Below, one piece after another: positions 47,253 to 59,849 of a stretch of 64,000 nt of DNA. This stretch comes from Cricetomys ansorgei (lineage: Eukaryota; Chordata; Mammalia; Rodentia; Nesomyidae): positions 7,150,501-7,214,500 of the forward strand of contig JAMJFZ010001133.1 of NCBI GenBank assembly GCA_026225945.1, given 5' to 3'. The number at the start of each line of letters is the position of its first letter. The stretch's first letter is position 1. The notes under the pieces are model-generated. The model was not told the origin of the DNA, ran no database searches, and saw nothing but the letters and a program-made list of their open reading frames with translations. Made by a program: the position numbers and the translations under genes.

Positions 47253-47414
47253 CTTTAATATAGATGCCAAAACATGAATACATTCATTATCCAAGTCCAC
47301 TTCTTCCCCTGCATCTAGTTTTTCTTTGAGGGCTTGACAAGCTGCTTTGCTAGCTGACTTCTGGAAGATTCCTTTCTCCTTTGGCCCCTTTTCTTTTATA
47401 ATGGAGAGTATTTT
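47253..47414 (-). pseudogene. A' exon 9 (first RhoGAP exon, donor lost)
   Basis: 162-nt copy, acceptor CCACTCAG kept, open frame. The arginine-finger codon is CAG (Gln, 47361-47363). The donor reads AAG|ATAGGG where A has AAG|GTAGGG, so the first intron base is mutated and normal splicing to the next exon is not possible. Confidence 0.83.
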
Positions 47415-47833
47415 CTGAGTGGAAATGGAAGAAGGAAAGCAACTGTCACTCTATTCACAGAACCTAGAACTATTTGTTATTTAGTCTTCAAAACCAGACA
47501 TAACAGTGAGCACAGGTGCAATGCAAGACCTGGGACAGATTAAGAAATATTTGAACTGGTTTGGTTGGCTTTGGTTGTCCTTTTCTCTACACATACCACT
47601 CTAATTATAACCCTGAAACCTGAGGCAACATTTATTTATATCAGATTGTTCACTACTGTCAAGTGGTTAAATCCAACTTTTCCAATAAGTGGTTTCAGGT
47701 GAATTAGTTCCTCTACTTAAAGCAATGATCTGAAGCACAGCTGTATGACCAGGTGATAATAAAATCAAAGGGGGACATTTAAAAAGCAGATTTTGTCTTT
47801 AGGTCAGCTAGGGAAGAACCATGTGTGACCAAC

Positions 47834-48006
47834 CAGAATCGGTGTGTGCAGATTCCCACCCTCACAAACCGAAGTCAAATCATTTGCGAAGAGATTTCCT
47901 TCCTTAGTGACTGGCAGGGCTGTGAAAGATTGTTCCTGCTGGGGCACAGAACCCCTGTGAAACAGATGACTCAAGAAATTTTGCCTGTTTTTAGTTGTTT
48001 TCTCCT
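47834..48006 (-). pseudogene. A' exon 8 (linker exon, frame open)
   Basis: 173-nt copy with acceptor TATACAG and donor TG|GTTGGT, weaker than GTAGGT in A. Open frame ending in TSVCEGGNLHTPIL. DNA unrelated to A begins about 20 bases upstream of this acceptor (48028 onward), so the original branch-point region is displaced. Confidence 0.8.
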
Positions 48007-48027
48007 CTGTATATGAAGAGGAATTGA

Positions 48028-49372
48028 AATCATTACATGTGATAGTGTAATAAACAAACAAACAAATTAAAACAAAATATTGTCATATTATTCCAATAGC
48101 ATAGCGACGTATTTCAATTTATACAAACCAAATGGGAATCGTTCATAACAGAAAATTCCTCACACTCTGATATTGGTAAGTCATCCAGTTGTGTCGTGAT
48201 ATTCTTCTTCCCTATGGTCTAAATAGTTAATAATCGAGACAGGATCTGTTTGTTCATCCAGTGGAAATGCTGACAAAACCATGCTCTCTAACTCCAGGAC
48301 GGAATCATGAAATACTTGACACCCAAGTGAACAAGCTTCCTGAGCTTGTCACAGCCAGTGGTTATATCTTTGTCATAGATATAATCACTTGTATGCACAT
48401 TGAGCAGTGTTGTACTGTCCTGCATTATCATGCGTGTCTCTTCCCATTCTCAGATTTATTATTGAGCATTGTGAGAACGATTATCAAAATTCTTTCATCT
48501 CCAGCATGTGTCCTCCATGAGGAAGCATTAGGGACTTTTTTGTTAGCCACCCTCTGCACATGTGACACTTTCCAGTTAGTTTGGGGCTGAGATCAAAGTT
48601 TCTTTCACTCTTAGATTACTCTTTGAATAAAGGACCACAACAAAATCTTAAATAAATTACTTATAACAAATGAATGAAAAATGAAGAAAGGAGTCATGTA
48701 ACAAAATTGAAAAGAAAGTCTTTTGCAGCATAGAACATACTGGTCGACTGCACAAAATCCAACAGTCAGGCTTAAAAATATAAGCAACATTATCCATATA
48801 CAACATATACATACACAAACATATACAACATTATACAGGCTGAAAAAGGTATATGCATGTGTGTATATGTGTTTATATGTAAATTCTTTAAAGGCAATAA
48901 TTTGAAAGCACTAAAGATGGGAACATGGGAAATTTGGGAAGAAATTAAAGGAAAGGGGAAATGATAAAAGTATATTATAACTTGAAAAATTATTTAAATG
49001 ACCTCAAAGACCACAGTGCATAAATATTAGGTTGATTTCTAGTTTAGACTCAGATCTAAAAGACACACATAAACCACACTTGTTGTGTCTGTTGACATGC
49101 AATAGAGATTGGGCAGGAAGCCTAAGGCCATTTCTACTCAGCCCCAGAACAGATTATATGCAATCCCATACATAAAACATCTCTGTGTAGCTTTCATCAC
49201 AGATTTGTCTAAGTACAGTATTAGGACATTCTCTGCTCTGCTTAAGATAAAGAACACAAGGTGATCCAAGGGATAGACAACATATCTAATGAGACTGAAA
49301 AGGTGAACATTCATAATTATGTGTATACAGCTCCTTGGCCTATCTATGGTGACTATCTGCCTGGAAGATTAA
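48028..49372. mobile_element. Segment present only in right copy, probable composite insertion
   Basis: It interrupts the alignment between A' exons 7 and 8. Around 48905-48985 there is a purine-rich GGAAAGGGGAAATGAT-type stretch typical of LINE-1 3' ends. The rest was not recognised. It could be an insertion in A' or a deletion in A. Confidence 0.5.
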
Positions 49373-49569
49373 AATAATATAGAATATAGGCAAGCTGATT
49401 CTGGGAATCAGGTTTGTAAGCCTGACCTGGGACATATTGTTTTGTTTTTGATTTTGTTTTCCAGTGGGCCATTTCCACAATCAATAACATGACAGAATCC
49501 ACTGATGTCTTATGTAGGAAAAGGAATATGAACTGAGATAGGGTACTTAAAGGAACGTCAAGGACTTAC

Positions 49570-49752
49570 TGTTTTGTTGCAGAATTCTTGCAGGCTTTTT
49601 GGGCTTTAGGAAGAATCGATCCTGGGTATCTGGGCTCAGATGTTCCTCATTCAGCCCAGGTAGGATGGGAAAAGCAGTGTGAATTTTTTATTTCTTTGTA
49701 CTGGTGGTATTGTGAATGTTATTCATCATAATGTCATATGGGTACTCATACC
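49570..49752 (-). pseudogene. A' exon 7 (in-frame stop)
   Basis: 183-nt copy with both splice sites preserved (CTCATAG and CA|GTAAGT). The frame starts YEYPYDIMMNN and terminates at TAA, 49688-49690, where A reads TCA. The remaining RA sequence is recognisable downstream. Confidence 0.82.
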
Positions 49753-50411
49753 CTATGAGGAGAAAATATGAATAACAGTTGAAACTAATGGTAATGAATG
49801 TGAGCAAACTTGTCAATGTTCTTTAGCAATTCTGTTGTATGTATTGCATTTCTCCCTGTGTTTCTGGACAAAGGAGCTGTACAATGGTTGGCACAGTGGT
49901 TCTCAAGTCTCCTAACACAGTGACATTTAATAAATCCCCTCATTTCATGTGAACCACAACCACAAAATTATTCTTGTTGGTATATTATAACTGTACCTTT
50001 GCTATTGATATGAGGCATAATGTATGTAGCTGATATGAAGATGGTCTAAAGCAATTCCAATGAAAGGGTCATATTACTCCTAAAGAGTTGACAACTTACA
50101 GGATGAGAAAGCTCCCTTGGAGCATCCGGAGAAAATTTCCAGAAAAATTTAATATTAGGAATATTTGGTGGTTCAGTTAGAAAGACTCCAGAGAAGTAAA
50201 CATGAATATCTCCCATTCAGTAAAGGATATACTAGATACTTATTATAGAGAGATGTGAACTGAATGTATTTAATTCCAGAAAATACTACATAAATGGGAG
50301 GAAATAAACCATTAAAGATTTAAAATTTTATTCTTAGATATATTAATTTTATGCATGTAAGCTTTTCATTTGCATGTGCATCTGTGCACAATGGTATGCC
50401 AGGTGTTTGAG

Positions 50412-50548
50412 CAGGTTGCAAGAGAAACTCAGAAGGCCTGGAACTGGAGTTATGGGTGACTCTGGGCTTCTATGTGGGTGCTAGGAATTAAAAGCAGTCT
50501 TCTTGAAGAGCAACAATGCTCTTCATCACTGAGACATTTATCTAGCCA
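50412..50548 (-). mobile_element. B2/B3 SINE, duplicate copy
   Basis: Counterpart of 2541-2670, with GGTGCTAGGAATTAAAAGCA and CACTGAGACATTTATCTAGCC. Confidence 0.72.
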
Positions 50549-50922
50549 CTTGAATAATCATTAATGTACAATAAATGAATTTTTAACATTTATTTAATTA
50601 CATATAAGATATCCTGCAAATTGGGGGGCGGTTGTTTTATTTGCCTTTTTCAGGAAAATTCTGCTTCTCAAGTGGAAGAGCAAAGGAATATTCTCATTAA
50701 TTTTCACCAGACCATAGACTATTGCATAAAACAATGTTTTCATGTGATTGAATGAAATTAAATAGTTAATAATTAGGAATTTTAAATGAATGACAGGAAA
50801 TTTAAAAGGAATTTTGTTTCTATGTGAATTTAAGTTTAAAACTATATTAAAGGAAACATTGAGAATTCAGGTTAAAAATATTAAACCTAATTATCCCCTC
50901 GTTAGGTTTCCCTGCTACTTAC

Positions 50923-50984
50923 CCTAGAGTGGTCTTGCAGCTTCTTCAAGACCACGAGAGAACCACAGTTGGTAATTTTGAACA
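50923..50984 (-). pseudogene. A' exon 6 (stop codon and lost acceptor)
   Basis: The YQLW-containing exon. The acceptor used in A (CCAG) is CCAA here, leaving only a shifted AAAG (the boundary given). Its last full codon is TAG at 50924-50926, where A has CAG. The donor GTAAGT remains. Confidence 0.82.
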
Positions 50985-51094
50985 CTTTGGAGGGAGGGGG
51001 TGACAAAAAGATCCAACCATCACAAATAATCTTTCACAGTGGGATCTTGAAGAGTCCCCTTCCTGACCATTTCCATCTCTCTAACAATTATATC

Positions 51095-51162
51095 TAATAT
51101 ATATATATATTATATATATTTTATATATTATATATATATATTTATATATATATATATATATG

Positions 51163-51206
<44 letters not shown>
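51095..51206. repeat. (AT)n expansion in the right duplicate
   Basis: About 110 bases of TA alternation with small interruptions, inserted where the left copy (about 3210) has ordinary sequence. Confidence 0.92.
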
Positions 51207-51210
<4 letters not shown>

Positions 51211-52629
51211 TAATTATATCAGTATGAACTATGAGTCTTCTGGATACAGGTTTGAATATTGAATATTCAGGGCTTCATTTCAAGAGAAAACCTTTAAATA
51301 TTTTTTCTGCTTCTTCTGGATAGATCTTAGACCATAAAAGGATCTGAGTGACCTTGGCACAAGATATTTCATTTCCCCTACAACACTAACCAAGAAATAC
51401 GTTATTCTAAGATCTCATACAATTGCTTATGCAGATAGTGTGTAGAAGACTATGTTTTGACTTGACATACCCACACAAAATCTTATCTAGTGCACCATAC
51501 ACTCACAGTGACATTTATCCTTGAACACAGTAAAATTTGAAAGATTCTATTACTTCAGCTACACTGAATAAAGTAAATAAAAACCAGAGACCTTTAGGAT
51601 GGCTAAGAGTGAAAAAAAATCTTTTGGCTTTCAGTCAGGGATGTCCAATAAATGCTGAGGAGGGACATGTTTCTGACATAGAAAATAAGTCAGATGCTGA
51701 AAGCATGTTCACAACATAATTACTGCATGTAATGCTGTGCATCCATTTGAAACAACCATTGTAACTGAATATGCTGTCAAAATCTTTAACACGCTACAAG
51801 AGGGGCTAAAGTGAAAATATGCTTTAACTGGAGTTATGAATTAAACAGTATTGTTGATTCCTACTTACATCCATTACATTGCTTTATAAAAGTCTTAAGT
51901 TTTCAAACAAAAAGTCCTAATCACTCAAATAGTCACCTCCCACCTACATACATACACAGAGAGAAAGTGAGAGAGACAGAAACAGAGACAGAGAGACATA
52001 GAAATCACAATAGGTGATTGGGTGGGACACATAAAAACACAGATACACATGTGAATTTATAGCAAAGACAATGATATACAAAGATATGTATACAGAGAGA
52101 AAGAGGAACCCAGGTAGAATTACACAGAGACACATATACATACAGATTAAAAAACAAGTAAACACATACTACTACACTTCTATACAGAGAGAAATATAAA
52201 ATGTATTAATGGTGAAGGGGAGGGAATTATTTCCAAATAAAAAGTACAATTCAATTAAAAATGAAACTTTAATTCCCTCTAAGATTGGGATTGTTCAAAT
52301 TAGGTGTGTGCATATTGCCAATCTCAAATACATAATACAATTGAAAATATTTATTGTCTAGTGAGAAAAAAAGGTATACGTCAATAACATTGGACTACGA
52401 GTTTCATTTCACATGATTGCAACGTCAGATGGGATACAAGAAATTTCCCTCTTAAGACTATTTTTATATCCTAGATGAATTCAGTTATGAAAAGAGGAGA
52501 TTGCCAAATACAGTTTGTAAGTTAATCTAGAATAAGTATCTTGTGCATATATTTATATGCACATTTGTGTCCTTGTGAATCTCAAACACAATACTTATTT
52601 TAATTCAGAATAGCTGGAAAATAACTTAC

Positions 52630-52712
52630 GGCATTCTTAGCAATGGTAGTACATTCTTAGCAATGGTAGTATCATCCACCATCTCCGTGTTTGCTGCTCT
52701 TACATTTAAAGG
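52630..52712 (-). pseudogene. A' exon 5 (20-bp tandem duplication inside)
   Basis: The acceptor TTTTTATAG is kept. The 3' half contains two adjacent copies of TACTACCATTGCTAAGAATG, and the donor has moved one base to CC|GTAAGT, so the exon is 83 nt rather than 78. The coding frame stays open within the exon, but its length is no longer a multiple of three. Confidence 0.75.
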
Positions 52713-55700
52713 CTATAAAAAGTGAAGAGAGAAATTGCCATAATGTCACTTGAAAGCTCATGTTTATAGAATTGGTTATTGTCTAATTATCAATTATAAT
52801 CTAGAAGGCAAATTTATCTCAGGGAATTGCCACCCTCATTTAGAACACCTAATTTTCCCCTTTTATATAAAAAAAAACCCTTGAAGTCTGTCAGTCGGCC
52901 ATATTTATCTTAAAGGTAAATACTTAGGTACTTAACATGTTAGGTAATAGATTGTGTAAGACAGTGGAAGACTGAAGATCCATGGGGGCTACAGCTCATC
53001 TCTCTAAATTTTCATTCAATACAGGAGAGAGGTTAAACAGAGGGCTGAAGACTTTCCTTCCTCCCTAGCTCTGCTTCCATATTTTACAGCTTGAATTTCA
53101 TGTATAGCATGCGTGCAGTTCTAGAAATTGAGTACTGGAACTAGCTGCAATTGTTGTTTGTAAAACCAGTATGATTGAGCACTTTTTCCATGTCAGTCTT
53201 TCTGAACAGTTAGATAATGCTCAGTGTAGAAATCTATGGAGGAACCTAAAAAGTATTTTAGAAATGGAAGTCCCATCTCTTAATACTCTTAAGAATAAAT
53301 GAGGTACTAATAGTATTAGCTTACTGCCTCACATTTACAATCTGCTTCAGATAAATATGAAGAAAGTGTATCGAAAATAGCATGAAATCATTGATAGGAA
53401 TCAGTGTTTCTATCAATGATATATCAGAAAGCTAATAGGAATAAAAGAATATGATAATGAGTATATAGGAATGTTTACATTCTCAAGTTTTTCTATACTA
53501 TCACAGGTATTTGCAATAAAGTATGGAAGACTCTAGGAAACAGTCCTTAAAGAAGCACAACACAAGTGTCCTCTCCCTATCTTGACAAAAAATTGAAGCA
53601 AGCAAAGCTCAAAGCACAAATTCACAAGTCATCTTTTTCACCATATTTTGGTTAATTTTACCTGATTACCTTGAAAATAAATGCGTGTATGTGTGTGACT
53701 GTATGTGTGTTTTGTGTATAGTTCTGAAGATTGATTCCAGATTCTACCATAGCATTCCACGTTAATTAAATTTAAGGACAAGGATATTTTACATGTACTG
53801 ATTTCAGTCTTTCTAATCATAGGCTAGGAATTATGGAAAAGTATCTCAGAATCTGAAAGCAGGGCTCTGATCTTTTGATGATAATGTAAAAAGGAAGGAG
53901 GCAATCTTCTGCTTTTACTCAAAATGTGGAGTTAATCATGTCTGGTCAAAAAGAAGGCTGAAGGCTCAAAAACATACATAACAGAGGGAACTAACCATGT
54001 CCAGCAAGATTCTTCTTATATCAAGATGGGCACATTGACACAAAGTACAGACTTAAATACAACACTCCACAGACATATACACACTCATAAATAGACAAAG
54101 AGAGAGCTGGCAGTGAGTAAGAGAGACAGAATAATAAAAGATAAAGCTTCTGATATTTTGTTGAATATCTGATATCTCTTCTCTATAATTTAAAAAAATG
54201 AAGTATATTTAACAGAAAATATCATTTGTGACATGTTAATAGTGTTTCAATTCACATCGTTGTGAGTAGTTTTCAAAACATTTTGAACATATTAAGATCT
54301 AAATAATGATTGCAAGGAAGTGTGCATATCCTATTGATGGTGATTTTGTTAATAAAACATATACATTCAGGAGACAGTCTTTTTAAACAAAGGTGTCTAA
54401 AACAATGTTTATTAAAGCATTAAAATTGAAAATATAAAAGATATGTAAGTAATTCTCAAGAGTGTTGACCAGCTTCACAACAGAACACATTTAAACTATG
54501 AGGAATAATCAGCTCTTATAATCATGTTCAATGATATAAAGAGAATATAATTAATGTAAAACAAGTAACTGTGGCCTCAGAAATAGAAAACCTATAAGTC
54601 TGAAATTATATATTACAGAAACTAATTGAAAAACAGTCATCAGTTTAAATAATTTAAATTATATCTATAAGAAGGTATGAATTTCAAAGCAGATTATGTA
54701 AAATCGTTAGGCATGTAACAAAATGCTGTTTTCCAGTCCTGACATGACCATTGACATTGACTATTGAGGACAGTGCAGTTAATTGTTCTCCACAGAAGAT
54801 TAAGATAGAAATGTCAGTATTTTATACATGTGTAATTAAGGGGGAAAAGACATAAAGATAAAATAGTGTTGGTTATGGTGCAGGTGAGTTGATAGTGGAT
54901 TTCAATTCTTGTGTGAAATTATCAAATGAAGTTAATTTTAAAATTCATCTGCATATATGTGTTTAAAATATAAACAGTTTGAATGATCAATGTTTAACCC
55001 TAAAAATTAAATGAGAAACAAAGTAGAAAATTAGAAGGATAATTTTCAAAAGTAAAAAATAGCTAAAACTTTTACCAAACTTGACCAAAGGAAAAAAATT
55101 GCAGTTTTACTTTAATGGTAATGATATGCACAGATGACTCAAGTGATTTTTCAAAATTTAAACAGAGAATCAAAGAGAGCCATCAAAGAATTAGAAAATA
55201 TATATGTATGAAGGACTATTGTTTACTAAACATTAAAGTACATGGAGAAAGAAAAATGATGGAGGATCTTTAAGCAATAAAAATTTTAGGAATGTTTATG
55301 GATGTCTTTAGAATGTTTTATGTCCTGAGAAGAAATCTCTTCAACAATTTAAGAGAAATAAACATATTATCACATGAAGAAAATCTGAAAAGAGTATTAT
55401 GATTCATCTGTACCGTGCAAAAGAGTGCCAAAAATTATTGCAGGATAAAATGTACAATTAATATAAACTTAGATAAAAATAAGGAGAAACAGATTAGCTT
55501 TACAAATAATATTTTTACAAATAATATAATATAGTATAATATTATAATCTTGGAGGGAATTTTGTGGAAACTAAGTATCTTTACTCATACACAGCATACT
55601 TACTGTAGTGCAGTTTTAACAATGAAATATGTCACAGTATTGACACTATCTTTACTTCTCAGCCATTAGCATTTACAATAGTCAGAAACATGATGATCTG

Positions 55701-55855
55701 TTCAGCTGGGTTCCATACTGCTCTTACAGAAGGAAAGGTCTGCAATGCTCTGCCTACTTAGTAAATAGCTAAATTGTTAATCAGCAGTGAATGCAGTAGT
55801 GAAAAGGAATCAATAATATAAGAGTTAGGTGAGTAGACAACTATTTCAATAGATA

Positions 55856-55922
55856 TGGGTGTAACTCAATGATAGAACAACTGTCTAGTGTGCTGAGCTC
55901 ATGAGTTTTTTCCTAAGCACTA
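55856..55922 (+). mobile_element. ID/B4-like SINE head, duplicate copy
   Basis: Nearly identical to 7864-7930. Confidence 0.5.
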
Positions 55923-56655
55923 TACATACAGATGAACACACACACCACATACAAACACCGACATACACAAACACACACCAATGCTCACTTTCCGGACATG
56001 ATTTCCAAACCAAAGTTACACAAAAGGTTATCCTCATCCATAGGAGATGAAATGGATTTGAAGATAAAGAGCCAGGGTTATGCGTCTGGCCTTCAGATGC
56101 AGTTGTGAGATGGGGCAGTGTGAGAAAAAGAGTAAGAAAAATCAGAGGACAAATTTAAAAATGTAAAAAGTCACCCAAGCAGGTAAATATGGATAATGAG
56201 TGTAATTCCTGGTAATATTTTGCATAGGATTTATTTATAATAATCTTCTACAGTTATAAATACTCATGGTCAGACAAAAACAACATGAAAGTCTATATGT
56301 AAAGAATAAGGGATGGAGAAAAAATGCAATTTGACTCCATTAGTAATACTTGGTTTGGAAATGGATTTTGTTAAATCAACCTTGATCAATTTTCAATCAT
56401 TTAACAAAAATATATTTCTACTGTTTTGGCTCTGTAGCTAGCAAGGCTCAGTCTTGTATCAGCTTGCTTTCTAAAAAAGACATGAAACCAGTACGTGTGC
56501 ATGGTGTATACATATACCTTCCCACATACTAGTGGGAAACTGTCAGTCTCTCTCCTCCACACAGTACTTGTGTCTTCATCTCCCCTTACTCTACAGACTG
56601 CCTCTCTCTCCTAGTCATGTACATTGAATGGCATGTTATTTTTATATTCACATAC

Positions 56656-56737
56656 ACTGGCACAGCTTGGGATGTCCTCTGTGAGTATCTGCAGGGGCAC
56701 ATGCTTCGTGTTGACCCTCTTGACTTCATTAATGAAT
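56656..56737 (-). pseudogene. A' exon 4 (intact copy)
   Basis: 82 nt, acceptor GAGCAG, donor GT|GTATGT, open frame with VPLQILTEDIPSCAS. No lesion seen. It follows the ARHGAP20 PH-RA junction as A exon 4 does. Confidence 0.78.
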
Positions 56738-57310
56738 CTGCTCAGACACAGTAAGTAAAATAAAAACACACAAGAAAATAAAACAAATTTGTTCATAGCC
56801 TATTTCAAGGTAATCACTATTTTATATCAACTATATCAATATATCAATTATATCATGTTAATTTTGAGTGCAAAAGAATCAGTTTAGTAATATGCATTAT
56901 AAATTAGGTAGTATTCAAAAATCAGTGAGATTAGGAATATCCAAAAATCTGTGAGAAATGAAAACATGGTCAGATAATTGCATATTGCCTTAGGGTGTGA
57001 GATTTGGAAGCATATTCAGTCATCAAAATAGTTTTTTCTGCAAGGGAAATGCAGACACCAGCTTGACTGGAAGTCTAAGAAGCAGACGATATTTTGAATG
57101 TGCATGGTAAGTAACCTGTATTGAGGGAATTTAAAATAATTATGAATACTACCATTTACCCCAATATACAGGTTAAGATGGACAAAATGAAGAGCAATGC
57201 AAGCTGTTATTTCTCAAAATTAAACAATACATTAACAGAATAAGATAAACCAGCAACCAGGGAACAAATAACCAGTGTATTTGGAGATATTCTATAGATT
57301 TTGTATGTGT

Positions 57311-57340
57311 GAGTGTATGTGTGTGTGTGTGTCTGTGTGT

Positions 57341-57410
<70 letters not shown>

Positions 57411-57440
57411 GCATGTATATGTATATGTATACACACACAC
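57311..57440. repeat. Compound (GT)n-(AT)n microsatellite
   Basis: GT with CT interruptions, then (AT)n to 57406, then ATGTATATGTAT. Open frames through it on both strands are artefacts. Confidence 0.95.
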
Positions 57441-57526
57441 ATATATATTATTTTATGGTCGGTGTATTACAGAGATTGTCAATTCTTTTTCACTAAGTAA
57501 TTAAAGTATGAACTCTAACACAATAC

Positions 57527-57568
57527 CTTTGCAGAAAAAAGTACCACTGCACCCTCTGTTCCACAGAA
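57527..57568 (-). pseudogene. A' exon 3 (acceptor lost)
   Basis: The copy of the 42-nt exon keeps an open frame (SVEQRVQWYFFLQ) and the donor GTATTG. The acceptor dinucleotide is AA (57569-57570) instead of AG, so the exon cannot be recognised normally. Confidence 0.78.
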
Positions 57569-57869
57569 TTGTAATGTAAAAAGTGAAAAAAAATTAGACT
57601 TTTCTCAAATTTTTTCTAAAGTTTTTAAGATTATTTCTCATGAAAAATATTATATTGCAGCTTTCCTCAATGTGGACTTAGGTTTAAATGGCATTCTCCA
57701 CATGACAGGGCTTCTCATCAACCTGCTGTTTCACTTCTAACCATACATGGTAGGAAGTTCCCAAAACTGATTTTAAAGCCTTAACTGTAACTATGTGAAA
57801 AGAGCTGTGTGTGATCATGGCTGTACCAATAATAAGCTTTAGTGTATTTTTGTTTTTTTATTTGTTTTT

Positions 57870-57975
57870 TATTTTTTGTTTTTTTGAGACCAAATTTCTT
57901 TATTGTAACACTGACTGTGTGCAACTCACTCTGTAGACCAGACTGGCCTTGAATTCACCGAGAGCAGCCAGAACG
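57870..57975 (-). mobile_element. B1 SINE, duplicate copy
   Basis: Contains CTGTAGACCAGACTGGCCTT; counterpart of 9785-9884 without the long (AT)n tract. Confidence 0.82.
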
Positions 57976-58639
57976 AAAAAAAAAAAAATTATATATATGG
58001 AGTCCTGATGAACATCACATATCAAATTTGAAGGACTTTACTTACATGAAGAAATGTGTGCAGTGAAAGTTTTGAGTATCAAGAATACAATTGTCAACCC
58101 CATCTAATATAACATATGTTGTCTGTTAAAGCAACAACCATAATCATGAACTTCTCCTCTCATTTCTAAAATCTATCAGTAAACAACAAGGACATCAGCC
58201 TTTTCTTATCATGTTTTTAATATTTTATTTTGAGAAAATGTCTCACTGTGTAGTTCACAAGTTTCAAAAAATGGCAATACTCATAAATTAGCTTTCACAT
58301 TATAGAACTCTGGCATGTACTGTCTAACACACCAGCCTTCTTTTCAAGTATGTTGTTGTAATTTCCATAGTGTCGTACAACAGAGTAGCGCCTTAAATAA
58401 TTCATGCTTTAAAAATATGAATAAAACACTTGTGAAGACAAAATGTGTGCAAGGTGAAGTCCACTAAGCTTCAACACTACAAAAAGAATTGTATGAATCT
58501 AAATAAGAGTAGACCAAGTGATTATCCAATTCCATAAGAACAGTCCTGAAAACACATATGCAAATAACATAATAAAGAAAGGCCAGGTTATATTTATATA
58601 GTTAGGAATATATTTTTGTGTTAATATGCATATATGTAT

Positions 58640-58790
58640 GTAAAATATTAATTATAAAATTTAAGACATGATTTTAAAAGAGTATAAGGAAGCTAATATG
58701 GGATAAACTGGAAGGAAGAAGGGGGAAATGACAATGAAGTAATCATATAATAATTTCATAATTAAAAGTAAAAATTAAAAAAAAAAAAGC
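58640..58790 (+). mobile_element. LINE-1 3' end remnant, duplicate copy
   Basis: Counterpart of 12130-12260 in the right copy, with the same purine block and terminal A-run. Confidence 0.5.
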
Positions 58791-58871
58791 AAACCTTTAT
58801 TATTATTGGATAGTCAGCCCAAATCCATGTGTAGCCTGTCACAGTAAGGAAGGCATGATGTACATACTTAC

Positions 58872-59051
58872 AGATTATTAGACACAACCAAAACATCACT
58901 GAACAAGGAGAGATGTCGTTTCTTCCTTCTCCAGCCTGTTTTGAGTTCCACGGGTCCTTGGCACAGCAAGGTTTGATGTATTCCCTCTGTGGCTTTCTCC
59001 TCAAGGTTTTCCATTTAGGAAAACAAAGCTTCTTCCGATACAGGTCTCTAA
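58872..59051 (-). pseudogene. A' exon 1 (start codon exon, frame open)
   Basis: This is the copy of A exon 1, same length, with acceptor CTGTAG and donor CT|GTAAGT preserved. The ATG is at 59012-59014, again straight after an in-frame TAA, and the 47-codon frame is open. Replacements are mostly conservative (for example MENLEEK versus MENIEEK), and the KKRHLSLFSDVLVVSNN stretch is identical to A. Confidence 0.8.
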
Positions 59052-59849
59052 CTACAGAACAGGGAGTCAGTGGTTAACTTATAAGACTGAGGATCATGCT
59101 AAATTTCAAAGGGTGCTTGATGGTAAAACACATGTTCGCTTCACTAAGAAAACCTCTGGTGAGTTATGGACAATTTTAAAATGGAAGAGGAAAGAAGAAG
59201 TCACTGAAGAATAGAAGCATTGGGAAGAGATTGAAGAACCTGGCTGTTTTTAAGAGGGTTTCATGCTTTAGGACAAGGGAAACGCTTAACGAAGCACAGC
59301 TGTGAGGGTCTAGAGAACTGAGTGATACAATTCTATTTCAGTTGAATGTAAGTGAGCAAGATTGGAAAGTCGTTCTTGTTTAATCTGAAATAATACTAAA
59401 ATATTGAGAAATAGGTGACAAAAAATACATATTGAAGACAATAACAATTTGTGAAAACTGGTTTTTAGATTTTGGGTTGAAGTCTAAATAATTCCCAAAA
59501 CCTTTCTAGTAATAGTGAGTTAAAAAAAAAAAAAAACTACATAGAACAGTGAATAACCAACTCTTATACTTGGACAGATATTTTTAACAGACATCATGCC
59601 CCTGTGTAGTCCAGATTGTACCTCTCCTTACAAGATAATCCTATTCTTTACCTGCTTGGCACTGAATATTGCTAACGTGAGTTAGGCTGCTCATGAGGCC
59701 ATACCTGAGTGAAGAATTAGTTCACATCGTCTAGAAGAATCAAGAGAAAAGACTCCCTGAAAGCATCAGTCTGTCATAAGACTCAAAAGCACATTATTAA
59801 TCAACACCTTTACGTTGGAGCCTAGAATGGTGAAGCTTTCAATGGATGT

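Larger units (their letters stand above)
41049..59051 (-). pseudogene. Locus A': duplicated ARHGAP20-like pseudogene
   Basis: This is the second copy of locus A plus three downstream RhoGAP exons. Recognisable exons: 58872-59051, 57527-57568, 56656-56737, 52630-52712, 50923-50984, 49570-49752, 47834-48006, 47253-47414, 43154-43263, 42566-42758 and 41049-41303. The homologue of A exon 2 is missing. Lesions: acceptor AG to AA at exons 3 and 6, in-frame TAG in exon 6, in-frame TAA in exon 7, donor GT to AT after exon 9, and a one-base frameshift in exon 12. A spliced protein is very unlikely, although many exons still have open frames. It could still make a non-coding transcript. Confidence 0.85.
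46493..59840. repeat. Segmental duplication, right copy
   Basis: Direct-orientation copy of 1-13310. Differences: about 1.35 kb unique to this copy at 48028-49372, loss of the equivalent of 10005-11545, an (AT)n expansion at 51095-51206, and shrunken (GT)n and (GA)n tracts. Collinearity ends near 59840. Confidence 0.9.
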
